Positions 45,015 through 53,067 of a DNA stretch of 64,000 nucleotides are shown here, in pieces. Position 1 is the stretch's first letter. Every line of letters starts with the position of its first letter. Made by a program: the position numbers and the translations under genes. The stretch spans positions 62,001-126,000 of the forward strand of contig JAUNFA010000003.1 in the NCBI GenBank assembly GCA_030525285.1, in the 5' to 3' direction. Origin of the DNA: Bacillota bacterium (GTDB lineage Bacteria > Bacillota > Clostridia > Peptostreptococcales > Anaerovoracaceae). The notes under the pieces are model-generated. The model was not told the DNA's origin, did no database searches, and saw only the letters and a list, made by a program, of their open reading frames with translations.

Positions 45015-45866
45015 ATGAAGGTGGTTATTGTCACCGGTCTATCAGGAGCAGGCAAAACACAAACAATAGACTGTCTAGAAGACATGGGATTTTATTGTAT
45101 TGAAAACATGCCTCCTGCACTTATTAAGAGCTTTATTGCATTAAGCAGCAGCGGTAACGGAATTGACAGAGCGGCTTTTACGGTAGATGTGAGAGGCGGA
45201 GAACTTTTCGCTGATTTATCGGATGTTTTGAGAGATATGCGTGAGGAGGGTATCGAATACAAGATTATTTTCCTGGAAGCATCAGACTCGACACTTATCA
45301 AAAGGTACAGTGAGACAAGAAGGCCACATCCTTTGGCAGACGGTGGACCAGCACTAAAGGGAATCAGCAAGGAAAGGGAGATGCTTAGTATGCTCCGTAA
45401 CGATGCTGATTATGTCATAGACACATCAAATCTCAAAACCGCACAGCTTTGGGCAGAAATCAAGCATATTCTTGATGGTGAGGAATCAGAAAAAAGCTTC
45501 ATGATCAATATCATGTCCTTTGGATACAAAAAGGGGATTCCTATAGGCGGGGAACTTGTATTTGACATGAGATTCATTCCGAATCCGTACTATGTTAAAT
45601 CCCTGAGAAAGCTGACCGGTAACAATAAGAAGATACAGGATTACGTGCTTAAACATCAGATAACACAGGACTTCCTGGACAAGGCCATGGAAATGATTGA
45701 GATGCTGATTCCGTTTTATATCAAAGAAGGCAAATACAATCTGGCTGTATGCATCGGATGTACAGGCGGTCATCACAGGTCAGTGGCAGTGGCAAATGAA
45801 TTGAATAGGCGACTTACAGAGAAGGGAAGAAGGACTACCCTTGAGCACAGAGATATCAAGAAATAG
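45015..45866 (+). CDS. rapZ: RapZ nucleotide-binding RNA adapter / GTPase (YvcJ)
   Basis: 283 residues. The P-loop is TGLSGAGKT (7-15). The C-terminal half has CIGCTGGHHRSVAVANELNRRL, the RapZ RNA/ligand-binding region. In Bacillus, YvcJ affects competence and cell-wall precursor control; in Proteobacteria it targets GlmZ. It is 2 bases after the PHP gene and 12 bases before whiA; the yvcK gene usually found between rapZ and whiA is missing here. Confidence 0.94.
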   Translation: MKVVIVTGLSGAGKTQTIDCLEDMGFYCIENMPPALIKSFIALSSSGNGIDRAAFTVDVRGGELFADLSDVLRDMREEGIEYKIIFLEASDSTLIKRYSETRRPHPLADGGPALKGISKEREMLSMLRNDADYVIDTSNLKTAQLWAEIKHILDGEESEKSFMINIMSFGYKKGIPIGGELVFDMRFIPNPYYVKSLRKLTGNNKKIQDYVLKHQITQDFLDKAMEMIEMLIPFYIKEGKYNLAVCIGCTGGHHRSVAVANELNRRLTEKGRRTTLEHRDIKK

Positions 45867-45878
45867 GATAACAGAATA

Positions 45879-46835
45879 ATGTCATTCGCATCAGAAACAA
45901 AAAACGAACTATCCAGGATAATTCCGAGCAAAAAATGCTGTCAGCTGGCGGATATTGCCGGCTTTATGAGAGTCGGTGGGAGCATCGGACTTGCCGGAAT
46001 GGGAAAATTCAAAATATCAATGTCGACCCTCAATTTAGCTGTAGTAAGGCACTACAAGCAGCTTATTAAAGAATATTTTTCTGTGGACGTAAGCATAGAG
46101 ATGGGTCAGGGCAACGGCATAGAAAAAAGCAATATGTATACTATAACCCTCGGCCCTGAGGAAAACAGTGAGCAGATTCTCAGAGAGGTGGGAATTCTTA
46201 TGGTGCGTGAAGGAATGAACTCCATAAGCGACCAGATATATGACGGAATCATAAGAACCAAGTGTTGCCGCAAGTCGTTTCTTAGGGGAGCATTCCTAGC
46301 CACAGGCACTGTCAGCAATCCGGAGAAGGGATATCATTATGAGATATTCACCAGCTCTGAACGAATTGCTAAGGATATACGCAGAGTGTGCAATACTTTT
46401 ACGGATATTACAGCTAAAGTAGTGAAGCGAAAACGTGGATACGGTGTGTACATCAAGGCCAGGGAGCAGGTGAGAGACATGCTGGGAATTATGGGAGCAT
46501 CAAGTCAGTTCTTTGAATTCGATAATGTAATGATGATGAAGGACTTGATGTCTCAGACACGCAGAGAAAATAATCTGGATAATGCCAACATTGACAAGGC
46601 TATTGTAACTGCTGAACACCAGATTGAGTGCATCAAGCGAATTGATGAATATCATGGTCTGGATTCACTGTCACCTAAGTTGCAAGAAGCGGCCCTTGCC
46701 AGAATGGAGCATCCGGAATTGAGTATTCAGGAATTGGGGAGCATAATGAATCCACCACTTAGCAAATCGGGAATTAACAACAGGCTAAGACGAATAGTCG
46801 ATATGGCAGAGGGACTGCCAGGAGGTAGGAAATGA
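45879..46835 (+). CDS. whiA: WhiA cell-division/sporulation-type regulator
   Basis: 318 residues. The N-terminal two-thirds are a LAGLIDADG-like fold without nuclease residues (RAFL-type segment SFLRGAFLATGTVSNP), and the C terminus is a helix-turn-helix (LGSIMNPPLSKSGINNRLRRI). In Firmicutes it influences division and chromosome segregation. Its stop overlaps the next ATG by 4 bases. Confidence 0.94.
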   Translation: MSFASETKNELSRIIPSKKCCQLADIAGFMRVGGSIGLAGMGKFKISMSTLNLAVVRHYKQLIKEYFSVDVSIEMGQGNGIEKSNMYTITLGPEENSEQILREVGILMVREGMNSISDQIYDGIIRTKCCRKSFLRGAFLATGTVSNPEKGYHYEIFTSSERIAKDIRRVCNTFTDITAKVVKRKRGYGVYIKAREQVRDMLGIMGASSQFFEFDNVMMMKDLMSQTRRENNLDNANIDKAIVTAEHQIECIKRIDEYHGLDSLSPKLQEAALARMEHPELSIQELGSIMNPPLSKSGINNRLRRIVDMAEGLPGGRK

Positions 46836-47260
46836 GTGAATTCAGCACAACATGGAGAGTGCAGTATTATGAGACTGACAAGATGGGAATAGTTCATCAC
46901 TCCAACTATATAAGATATTTTGAAACAGCCCGAACTGAATATATCAGGGAGTGCGGGCTTGCATATGATGACATGGAGAAAGCAGGCATATGGATGCCTG
47001 TTTTGAACGTTAATGTGCAATTCAAGACTCCGGCTGTATATGATGAAATAATCAGAATCAGGTGCCGCACCGCCAAGGTGAGAGGTGCCAGCGTGGATCT
47101 CCAATATGAAATCAGCAATTATGAAACGGGCGAGGTGCATGTGACAGGTTCAAGCTCTCACGGATTCACAACACCGGAGCTGAAGCCTATTAAAATTAAG
47201 AGGGATGCACCGGAAATTTACAGGATTTTTGAGAAAGCAAAAGAGGAATGTGATGAATAA
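46832..47260 (+). CDS. YbgC/FadM-type acyl-CoA thioesterase
   Basis: 142 residues, single hotdog domain with the 4-hydroxybenzoyl-CoA thioesterase-like motif YYETDKMGIVHHSNYIRYFE (about 11-30; catalytic Asp and nearby HH). It hydrolyses acyl-CoA or acyl-ACP. The ATG overlaps whiA (ATGA-type), GGAGGTAGGAA is just upstream, and its 3' end overlaps rlmD. Confidence 0.9.
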   Translation: MSEFSTTWRVQYYETDKMGIVHHSNYIRYFETARTEYIRECGLAYDDMEKAGIWMPVLNVNVQFKTPAVYDEIIRIRCRTAKVRGASVDLQYEISNYETGEVHVTGSSSHGFTTPELKPIKIKRDAPEIYRIFEKAKEECDE

Positions 47261-48731
47261 AGGGGATAGAATCGAAATTTTAATCGAGGATATGAGCTTC
47301 GAGGGTCAGGGAATCGGCCGCTGGGAGGGAATTGTAGTATTCGTGCCACATACGGTTCCAGGTGATAAAGCACTGGCTGAAATTACTAAGGTAAAGAAGA
47401 ACTACTGCTTTAGCAGACTTGTGGAAATTATTGAGGAATCTCCGGACAGAATCGATGAGTTTGATTGCGAATCATGTGATAAAGGCTGCGGTGGCTGTGT
47501 ATACAGCAAACTCAGCTATGAGGGACAGCTGAAGCTTAAGGAGCATCAGGTTCGCGAAAAAATTGCACGACTTGGAGGTATCGAGGATCCTTTGATCAGA
47601 CCGATTATCGGTATGAATGAAGATGATAATGAGGGTATGGGTCCATACAGATACAGAAACAAGGCTCAGTTTCCGGTAAGCACAGGTGGCATCATAACGA
47701 GAAAAGGTGGCATCGTCGAAAATCTAGGTGAGCCGGCAGTAGGATTTTATAAGAACAAAAGTCATCAGGTTGTGGATTGCCCGGACTGTTACATTCAGTC
47801 TATGGCTGCTATGGCCGCTGCGGATGCCCTGCGTACTTTTATGGAAGAAGATAATATTACTGCGTGGGATCCCAAATGGGAGAAGGGTCTGATACGTCAT
47901 CTTATCGTTAAGACCGGATTCATGACAAAAGCTGTAATGGTGATTCTTGTAATAAACGGAAAGGGCATTCCTAATGCCCAGAAACTTGTAGAAATGCTGG
48001 ATGATGCTGTTTATGAAGCGGGATACAATCTTGAAAGCGTTGCCATAAACATAAACAAGGAAGCAAATTCCAAGGAAATCATGGGCGATGATACACAGAT
48101 TATTGCGGGAAGCAATGTAATCAGCGACATGATTGGGGATTTAACATTTGAAATTTCACCGACGAGTTTTTATCAGGTTAATCCCGTTCAGGTGACACGC
48201 CTTTATGATACAGTTCACCGCTATTGTGAATTTGATAGTTACGCAGAACCACCTGTGATTATGGATCTTTATTGTGGGGTAGGAACTATCGGACTTTATT
48301 GTGCGGACAAGGCTGAGGCTGTGGTTGGCATTGAGGTTGTAAAGGACGCGGTTGTAAACGCCAACAGAAACGCGGTTGTAAATAGTATCGTCAATGCACG
48401 ATTCATTCAGGGTAAAGCAGAAGAAATTCTGCCGGAGTACATCTCCGGAAACAACTCATCGGATGAACAGCTGACAGACCAGCTGAGAAGAAGCCGCATC
48501 GCCATAATGGATCCGCCAAGAGCCGGCTCAAAACCTGAACTTCTAGATGCAATCGCCGAATCCAACGTGGATAGGATAATATATGTCTCATGCGACCCGG
48601 CAACTTTGGGCAGAGATATTAAATATCTGGAAAGCATAAGATTCGAATTTTGCGAAGCAACACCAGTGGACATGTTCCCATGGACCGGCCATGTGGAGAC
48701 GGTCTGTTTGCTGTCAAGAAAAGATAAATAA
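47253..48731 (+). CDS. 23S rRNA (uracil-5-)-methyltransferase, RlmD/RumA type
   Basis: 492 residues from ATG at 47253; GAGGA lies five bases upstream. A TRAM domain (about 1-60) is followed by cysteines CESCDKGCGGC for an Fe-S cluster and the methyltransferase core: SFYQVNPVQ, MDLYCGVGTIGLYCA for SAM, DPPRAG, and the catalytic cysteine in VSCDPATLGRD. It makes m5U in 23S rRNA (or tRNA). It overlaps the thioesterase gene by 8 bases. It is the last backbone gene; foreign DNA starts right after it, and this gene is a known integration neighbourhood for mobile elements. Confidence 0.92.
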   Translation: MNKGDRIEILIEDMSFEGQGIGRWEGIVVFVPHTVPGDKALAEITKVKKNYCFSRLVEIIEESPDRIDEFDCESCDKGCGGCVYSKLSYEGQLKLKEHQVREKIARLGGIEDPLIRPIIGMNEDDNEGMGPYRYRNKAQFPVSTGGIITRKGGIVENLGEPAVGFYKNKSHQVVDCPDCYIQSMAAMAAADALRTFMEEDNITAWDPKWEKGLIRHLIVKTGFMTKAVMVILVINGKGIPNAQKLVEMLDDAVYEAGYNLESVAININKEANSKEIMGDDTQIIAGSNVISDMIGDLTFEISPTSFYQVNPVQVTRLYDTVHRYCEFDSYAEPPVIMDLYCGVGTIGLYCADKAEAVVGIEVVKDAVVNANRNAVVNSIVNARFIQGKAEEILPEYISGNNSSDEQLTDQLRRSRIAIMDPPRAGSKPELLDAIAESNVDRIIYVSCDPATLGRDIKYLESIRFEFCEATPVDMFPWTGHVETVCLLSRKDK

Positions 48732-49005
48732 GAGCCAAAAAGTGGCGTATTTCCGGGCTTTTTGCGAGGTTAGCATCATCAGAGAAGCCTTGCGGAAAGC
48801 TCGGTTTTCTTGTATGGAAACATATCTACTTTTTAGTCTGACCGGAGAAAAAGTGGATGGTCGAGAAAATGCGGTAGGGTTTAGGCTGTGGATTAGATGT
48901 CATAGGTTGTGGCACTGGGATTGTTGTCAGCGTCGACCGCAGTTTAAGCCACTCGATACTAAGAAGCAGACTTGGCAGTGAAATAGATGACAGGAGGAAA
49001 TAAAC
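48732..49005. other. Junction between chromosome and prophage; no gene supported
   Basis: 274 bases without a convincing gene. A plus-strand reading frame from inside rlmD to 48981 has no ribosome site and no family. AGGAGGAAATAAAC at the end is the ribosome site of the SIR2 gene. The left attachment site is expected here. Confidence 0.5.
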
Positions 49006-50058
49006 ATGAGCGAGATTAACTTTCAAGAGTATGAGTATTATATGAAAAATCGACCGCATGTTGTAATACTAGGTGCTGGTGCTAGTTGCGCAGCGATACC
49101 GACAGGAGATAAATACGGAAGAAAAATATCTGCGATGAGCGGTTTTATTGATAAACTGGGGTTAAATGAAATAATCTCAAAAGTATCGATTCATACTTCA
49201 TCAGATAACCTTGAAGATATATATATGGAATTGGATGAGAGAAGTAAAAATGAGTCGGACTGCAATGCAGTGAAAAATGAATTAGAAAATGTCATTCGAT
49301 ATTATATGAGTGATTTTGAATTGCCGGACGAGCCAACTATTTATGATTTCCTAGTTATGAGTTTGACCAACAAGGACTTAATCGCAACATTTAACTGGGA
49401 TCCATTCTTGGTTCAGGCAATAGGAAGAATACAAAAGTATACGGACAATATTCCACAAGTAGCGTTTCTTCATGGTAATGTTGCAGTTGGGTATTGTTCA
49501 GATGATAATGTTATTGGGAATGTTGGTAGGATATGTAGATGCGGAAAAGCATTAAAGCCTATGAAACTACTTTTTCCAATTAAAAACAAAGATTATTCAA
49601 GCGATGAAGCAATAGCAAAATCGTGGAAACAACTGAAAAATGCGCTTGAACGGGCATATATGGTAACTATATTTGGGTACAGTGCACCTAAAAGTGATGC
49701 TGAGGCTGTTGCCATGCTTAAACAGGCGTGGGGAGCTGTTGATGATAGAAAGTTAGAAGAAATCGAACTTGTAGATATTAGGGATGAGCAGACGGTAATA
49801 GATTCATGGGATCAGTTTATTCACACGCATCACTATTCCTATCATACCAGCTTTTTTGATACAACTTTAGCAAGATGTCCACGGAGAAGTTGTGAAGCGA
49901 CGTTTGATAGATTGATGAATTGCATCTGGTTAGATGGGAATAAAGGTTTTAAGGAAGGAATGAGTTTCTCAGATATAGATGAAATGACATATAAACTGAT
50001 AATTGAAGAAGAGCAAAATAAAGGTAAGAAAGAAGCACTTTCAAATCCATATCATTGA
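49006..50058 (+). CDS. SIR2-like protein, candidate phage-defence NADase
   Basis: 350 residues. The SIR2-like NAD fold shows VILGAGASCAAIPTG (GAGAS at 23-27), TFNWD at 128-132, FLHGN at 154-158 and a C-terminal Rossmann segment FGYSAPKSDAEA (about 223-234). This motif set is that of SIR2_2-type domains in anti-phage systems, where they deplete NAD+ on infection. Cysteines C164, C177 and C179 could bind metal. No AAA+, Argonaute or HerA domain is fused or adjacent. The first of three genes on the opposite strand to the phage genes, with AGGAGGAAAT before ATG. Base composition is more A+T-rich than the backbone. Confidence 0.75.
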   Translation: MSEINFQEYEYYMKNRPHVVILGAGASCAAIPTGDKYGRKISAMSGFIDKLGLNEIISKVSIHTSSDNLEDIYMELDERSKNESDCNAVKNELENVIRYYMSDFELPDEPTIYDFLVMSLTNKDLIATFNWDPFLVQAIGRIQKYTDNIPQVAFLHGNVAVGYCSDDNVIGNVGRICRCGKALKPMKLLFPIKNKDYSSDEAIAKSWKQLKNALERAYMVTIFGYSAPKSDAEAVAMLKQAWGAVDDRKLEEIELVDIRDEQTVIDSWDQFIHTHHYSYHTSFFDTTLARCPRRSCEATFDRLMNCIWLDGNKGFKEGMSFSDIDEMTYKLIIEEEQNKGKKEALSNPYH

Positions 50059-50107
50059 TTCGCGAAAATTACAAAGCCTATTATAGAAAAAATAGGAGGT
50101 ACTTCAT

Positions 50108-50734
50108 ATGGCAGTAGTACAAGATGCATTTTTTATTCCTGATGATATAGCAACAGGATTAGCAACCGGTTTATATCGAAGAATCGGTAGTGTAGTTCGG
50201 TATGCAACTGGGCCCAATAAGGGTCGTATTGTAAAGCATTTAGATCCAGTGAATTTAAAAGCGGTTGAACAAGCACAAGGTATTGGGGTTAAAACATTAC
50301 AATTTGTAAAGCAACATAAAAAGGGAACAATTATTACTGTGGTGAGTGCAGCAGCGGTAGGAACGGGATTAGTTATCTATAATAAGATGAAAAATCATGA
50401 ACCAAAAGTTCTGATAAAATTTAGAGTGGCATTGAGAGCCTACATTGAGGCAATTCGTAAGGGTAATATGGACATTGATAAGATAAATGATTTGATGGAA
50501 TGCTTAGGCGCACTGAAGGAGTATAAAGATTACGATAAAATCAGTATACAACTTACAACAGAGGAGCTAGAAGTTCTTGTAGGACGTATTTATGATTATA
50601 CAGTTAAATTAGCCAAAGATAATGATGTCGAACTATCAGATGAGGAATTATTACAAAAGAATAATAGTGATACAATCATTAACCTTGAAATGTATCTAAA
50701 AGCACAGAAGAGAATATTTTCGGCAGTAGCATGA
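50108..50734 (+). CDS. Single-span membrane protein in the SIR2 cassette
   Basis: 208 residues. One hydrophobic segment at about 73-92 (GTIITVVSAAAVGTGLVIY) is flanked by lysines (KQHKKG before, KMKNHEPK after). The N-terminal 70 residues are amphipathic; the C-terminal 115 residues are helical and charged. No signal peptide and no known family. AATAGGAGGTACTTCAT precedes ATG, 49 bases after the SIR2 gene. A membrane effector, anchor or sensor for the SIR2 protein is possible; this is inference from context only. Confidence 0.6.
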   Translation: MAVVQDAFFIPDDIATGLATGLYRRIGSVVRYATGPNKGRIVKHLDPVNLKAVEQAQGIGVKTLQFVKQHKKGTIITVVSAAAVGTGLVIYNKMKNHEPKVLIKFRVALRAYIEAIRKGNMDIDKINDLMECLGALKEYKDYDKISIQLTTEELEVLVGRIYDYTVKLAKDNDVELSDEELLQKNNSDTIINLEMYLKAQKRIFSAVA

Positions 50735-50749
50735 TAAGGAGAAATCAAA

Positions 50750-51019
50750 ATGGGTTTATTCGGTAATTTGTTTAAAAGTGAATTTGAAAAATGGGTAGAA
50801 GGGGCTTCTCATGAAGAACTTTCTGAAGCGTATGAAGAAGAGAGACAAAAGTGGATAAGAGAAGGGTATAATGGTGGAACTGGTGAAAAGACAGCAAAGA
50901 TGAATCGCCTAAACACTGAAATTAGTAAGCGTGTAGCGGAAGAATGGGAAAATGACCCACGTAGAAACAAAGACCCAAATTTCCGATGGACAGATGCCAA
51001 TCGTTGGGATAAAGATTAA
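50750..51019 (+). CDS. Small charged protein, third gene of the SIR2 cassette
   Basis: 89 residues, about 40 percent charged, rich in Glu, Lys, Arg and Trp (KWVEGASHEELSEAYEEERQ, then WENDPRRNKDPNFRWTDANRW). Soluble and mostly helical; no family recognised. AAGGAGAAATCAAA precedes ATG, 15 bases after the membrane protein gene. Followed by a terminator, so it closes the cassette. A regulator or immunity-type partner are both conceivable. Confidence 0.6.
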   Translation: MGLFGNLFKSEFEKWVEGASHEELSEAYEEERQKWIREGYNGGTGEKTAKMNRLNTEISKRVAEEWENDPRRNKDPNFRWTDANRWDKD

Positions 51020-51024
51020 TGTTT

Positions 51025-51070
51025 AAAGGCTCCCCATCACCGGATTAGTTCCAGTGGTGAGGAGCCTTTG
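51025..51070 (+). terminator. Terminator of the SIR2 cassette
   Basis: A 16-bp near-perfect stem (AAAGGCTCCCCATCAC with GTGGTGAGGAGCCTTT) with a 14-base loop ends the plus-strand cassette just before the convergent recombinase gene. Confidence 0.75.
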
Positions 51071-51082
51071 CGCGTTATGAAA

Positions 51083-52651
51083 TTATGCATCCACATCGAT
51101 ACTAACACCAGATTTCAATTCGACGGTGATGTGGTCATCCCAGATGGTGATCTGTTTGATCCAGCGTCGCACCAGCGATTCGTCAAATTCGGTGAGGTGG
51201 TTAGTCTGCTGTGCAATATAATCCTGCAGATCATTGATTCGTTTTATCTGCTCGTCTCTTGCGGCAGTATCGACGGTGGTTTGCTGGCGGAGTCCTCTAA
51301 GCCTGAATATTTCATCGGCAATCTCATCATAGGCTTCTTTGCTCTGGGCTTTCTGGATAAGCTCTTGCTGTAGGGCCATCAGCTTCTCATCGATGTTTTC
51401 AACGGAGGTTGCCTGCGAAGCTCGGATGACTGAGGCAATGTTTAGCTGTAGCTGTGCCTGATAGCCACTTTTGTCTCCGAGCATCTGGTTGATTGCCTTG
51501 ACGACAGCATCCTGAAGGACCAGTTCGTTAATGGTTCTTGCATGGCATTCCAATCCGGTGGATTCCAGCCTGCTGATGCAGCGCCAGACGATAGATTTAA
51601 CTCCACGATTGTTCCAGTGGAGCCTTCGGAACATTTCACCGCATTCGCCGCAGATGACGATTTGGGAGAAGCAGTGATTGCAACTATAGCTTCGTTTCTT
51701 GCCGTTGGCACTGGTTTTGACCACTCGCCTGCGGACCAGCTCTTCTTGAACCTGTAAGTAGATGTCTTTCGGAATAATAGCTTCGTGGTTACCTTCTACA
51801 TAGTACTGAGGGACGAGACCGTTGTTCTTGACTCTGGTTTTGTTCAGAAAGTCTGTTGTGTAGGTTTTCTGGAGCAGGGCATCGCCGATGTATTTCTCGT
51901 TTCGGAGAATCTTGTTGATGGTGCTAGTGTGCCACCTTTTTCCTCCGGCTCCGGTAAGAATACCGTCACGTTCCAGCCCGGCGGCAATCTTATCCATACT
52001 GAGACCTTCTAAATATTCTCGATAAATACGCTTTACGATTTCTGCCTGCTCTGGGTCGATGATGAGGTTGCCGTCCGCATCCTTCGTATAGCCAAGAAAA
52101 CGATTGTGGTTGATTTGTACCTTGCCTTGCTGGTAGCGGTATTGCAAGCCTAACTTCACATTCTGGCTTAAGGATTGCGATTCCTGCTGGGCCAGAGATG
52201 CCATGATAGTGATAAGAACTTCGCCCTTAGCATCCATTGTGTTGATGGACTCCTTTTCAAACAGAACTGGAATGTTCATGTCTTTGAGTTGTCGGATGTA
52301 TTTTAGGCAGTCCAGTGTGTTTCTGGCAAATCGGCTGATGGATTTGGTAATAATCATATCAATGTTACCGGCCTTACAGTCATCTATCATGTGATTGAAT
52401 TCTTCACGTTTTTTGGTGTTCGTACCGGAGATACCGTCATCGGCATAAATACCGGCAAATTCCCAATCAGGATTTTTTTGAATATATTCTGTATAGTGTT
52501 CTACCTGAGCTTCGTAGCTGGTAGCCTGCTCATCGCTGTCGGTACTGACACGACAGTACGCTGCGACTCGGAGCTTCGGTTTTTCTTCTTCCTGCTTACG
52601 AGCGTTGTTTCCAACTTGTCGTCTTGCAGGAATTAACATTACATTTCCCAT
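51083..52651 (-). CDS. Large serine recombinase (third of the trio)
   Basis: 522 residues. A resolvase-type catalytic domain (28-170) has the nucleophile Ser36 in [11 protein letters not shown] and [12 protein letters not shown]; a Recombinase domain (about 185-290), a zinc ribbon ([10 protein letters not shown] ... WRC) and a C-terminal coiled coil follow. Large serine recombinases integrate and excise phages and transposons. Its ATG overlaps the stop of the middle gene by one base, so the three are co-translated. All catalytic residues visible are intact. Confidence 0.92.
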   Translation of the reverse strand: MGNVMLIPARRQVGNNARKQEEEKPKLRVAAYCRVSTDSDEQATSYEAQVEHYTEYIQKNPDWEFAGIYADDGISGTNTKKREEFNHMIDDCKAGNIDMIITKSISRFARNTLDCLKYIRQLKDMNIPVLFEKESINTMDAKGEVLITIMASLAQQESQSLSQNVKLGLQYRYQQGKVQINHNRFLGYTKDADGNLIIDPEQAEIVKRIYREYLEGLSMDKIAAGLERDGILTGAGGKRWHTSTINKILRNEKYIGDALLQKTYTTDFLNKTRVKNNGLVPQYYVEGNHEAIIPKDIYLQVQEELVRRRVVKTSANGKKRSYSCNHCFSQIVICGECGEMFRRLHWNNRGVKSIVWRCISRLESTGLECHARTINELVLQDAVVKAINQMLGDKSGYQAQLQLNIASVIRASQATSVENIDEKLMALQQELIQKAQSKEAYDEIADEIFRLRGLRQQTTVDTAARDEQIKRINDLQDYIAQQTNHLTEFDESLVRRWIKQITIWDDHITVELKSGVSIDVDA

Positions 52652-53067
52652 TATTGACTCTCGCTTTCTATGAGGCTGTACAGATATTCTGCCTGTTTCA
52701 TAGGATTGTCATGCAGAGCGGTGACCTTGTCCATATGAAAACGGGTAGGTATCTGTATTGTCCTCATCTGTGTTTGCTTATTATTTCGTCCGAGTTTTGT
52801 GGCTCGGCGTTTACGTTCTTCTTGTGCTTTCTGGTAGGTTTCCTTATCGATGATGGCAGGGTAGAAACTGTCGCCAAGATAATGGACAGTTCTCATCAAT
52901 CGCTTTGCTGTTCCGTGATAGGTTGGTATCCCAGCTTCAGCAGCTGCCTTTGATAATGACATGCCACTCAGATAATTTTTATAAAGCTGTCGGAGCTTTG
53001 TAGCAGCAGGTTCGTCTATAATTGCGATGCCATTTTCAATCCGATAGCCAAAGGGTGTATGGCCCAT
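52651..53067 (-). CDS. Recombinase-domain accessory protein without catalytic domain
   Basis: 138 residues. It begins directly in the DNA-binding Recombinase domain ([21 protein letters not shown], then [14 protein letters not shown]), and lacks the Ser-containing resolvase domain and the zinc ribbon. It is placed exactly between two full recombinases; its ATG follows the stop of the upstream gene without a gap. It may be a directionality or DNA-binding partner, or a deleted recombinase kept for that role. Confidence 0.8.
   Translation of the reverse strand: MGHTPFGYRIENGIAIIDEPAATKLRQLYKNYLSGMSLSKAAAEAGIPTYHGTAKRLMRTVHYLGDSFYPAIIDKETYQKAQEERKRRATKLGRNNKQTQMRTIQIPTRFHMDKVTALHDNPMKQAEYLYSLIESESQ

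Noticed and set aside
48691..48981. Plus-strand frame of 96 codons overlapping the end of rlmD
   Set aside because: It starts inside rlmD, has no ribosome site, odd composition and no recognisable domain.
51068..51373. Plus-strand frame after the SIR2 cassette as a fourth cassette gene
   Set aside because: It begins within the terminator stem region and lies antisense to the serine recombinase, with no ribosome site.
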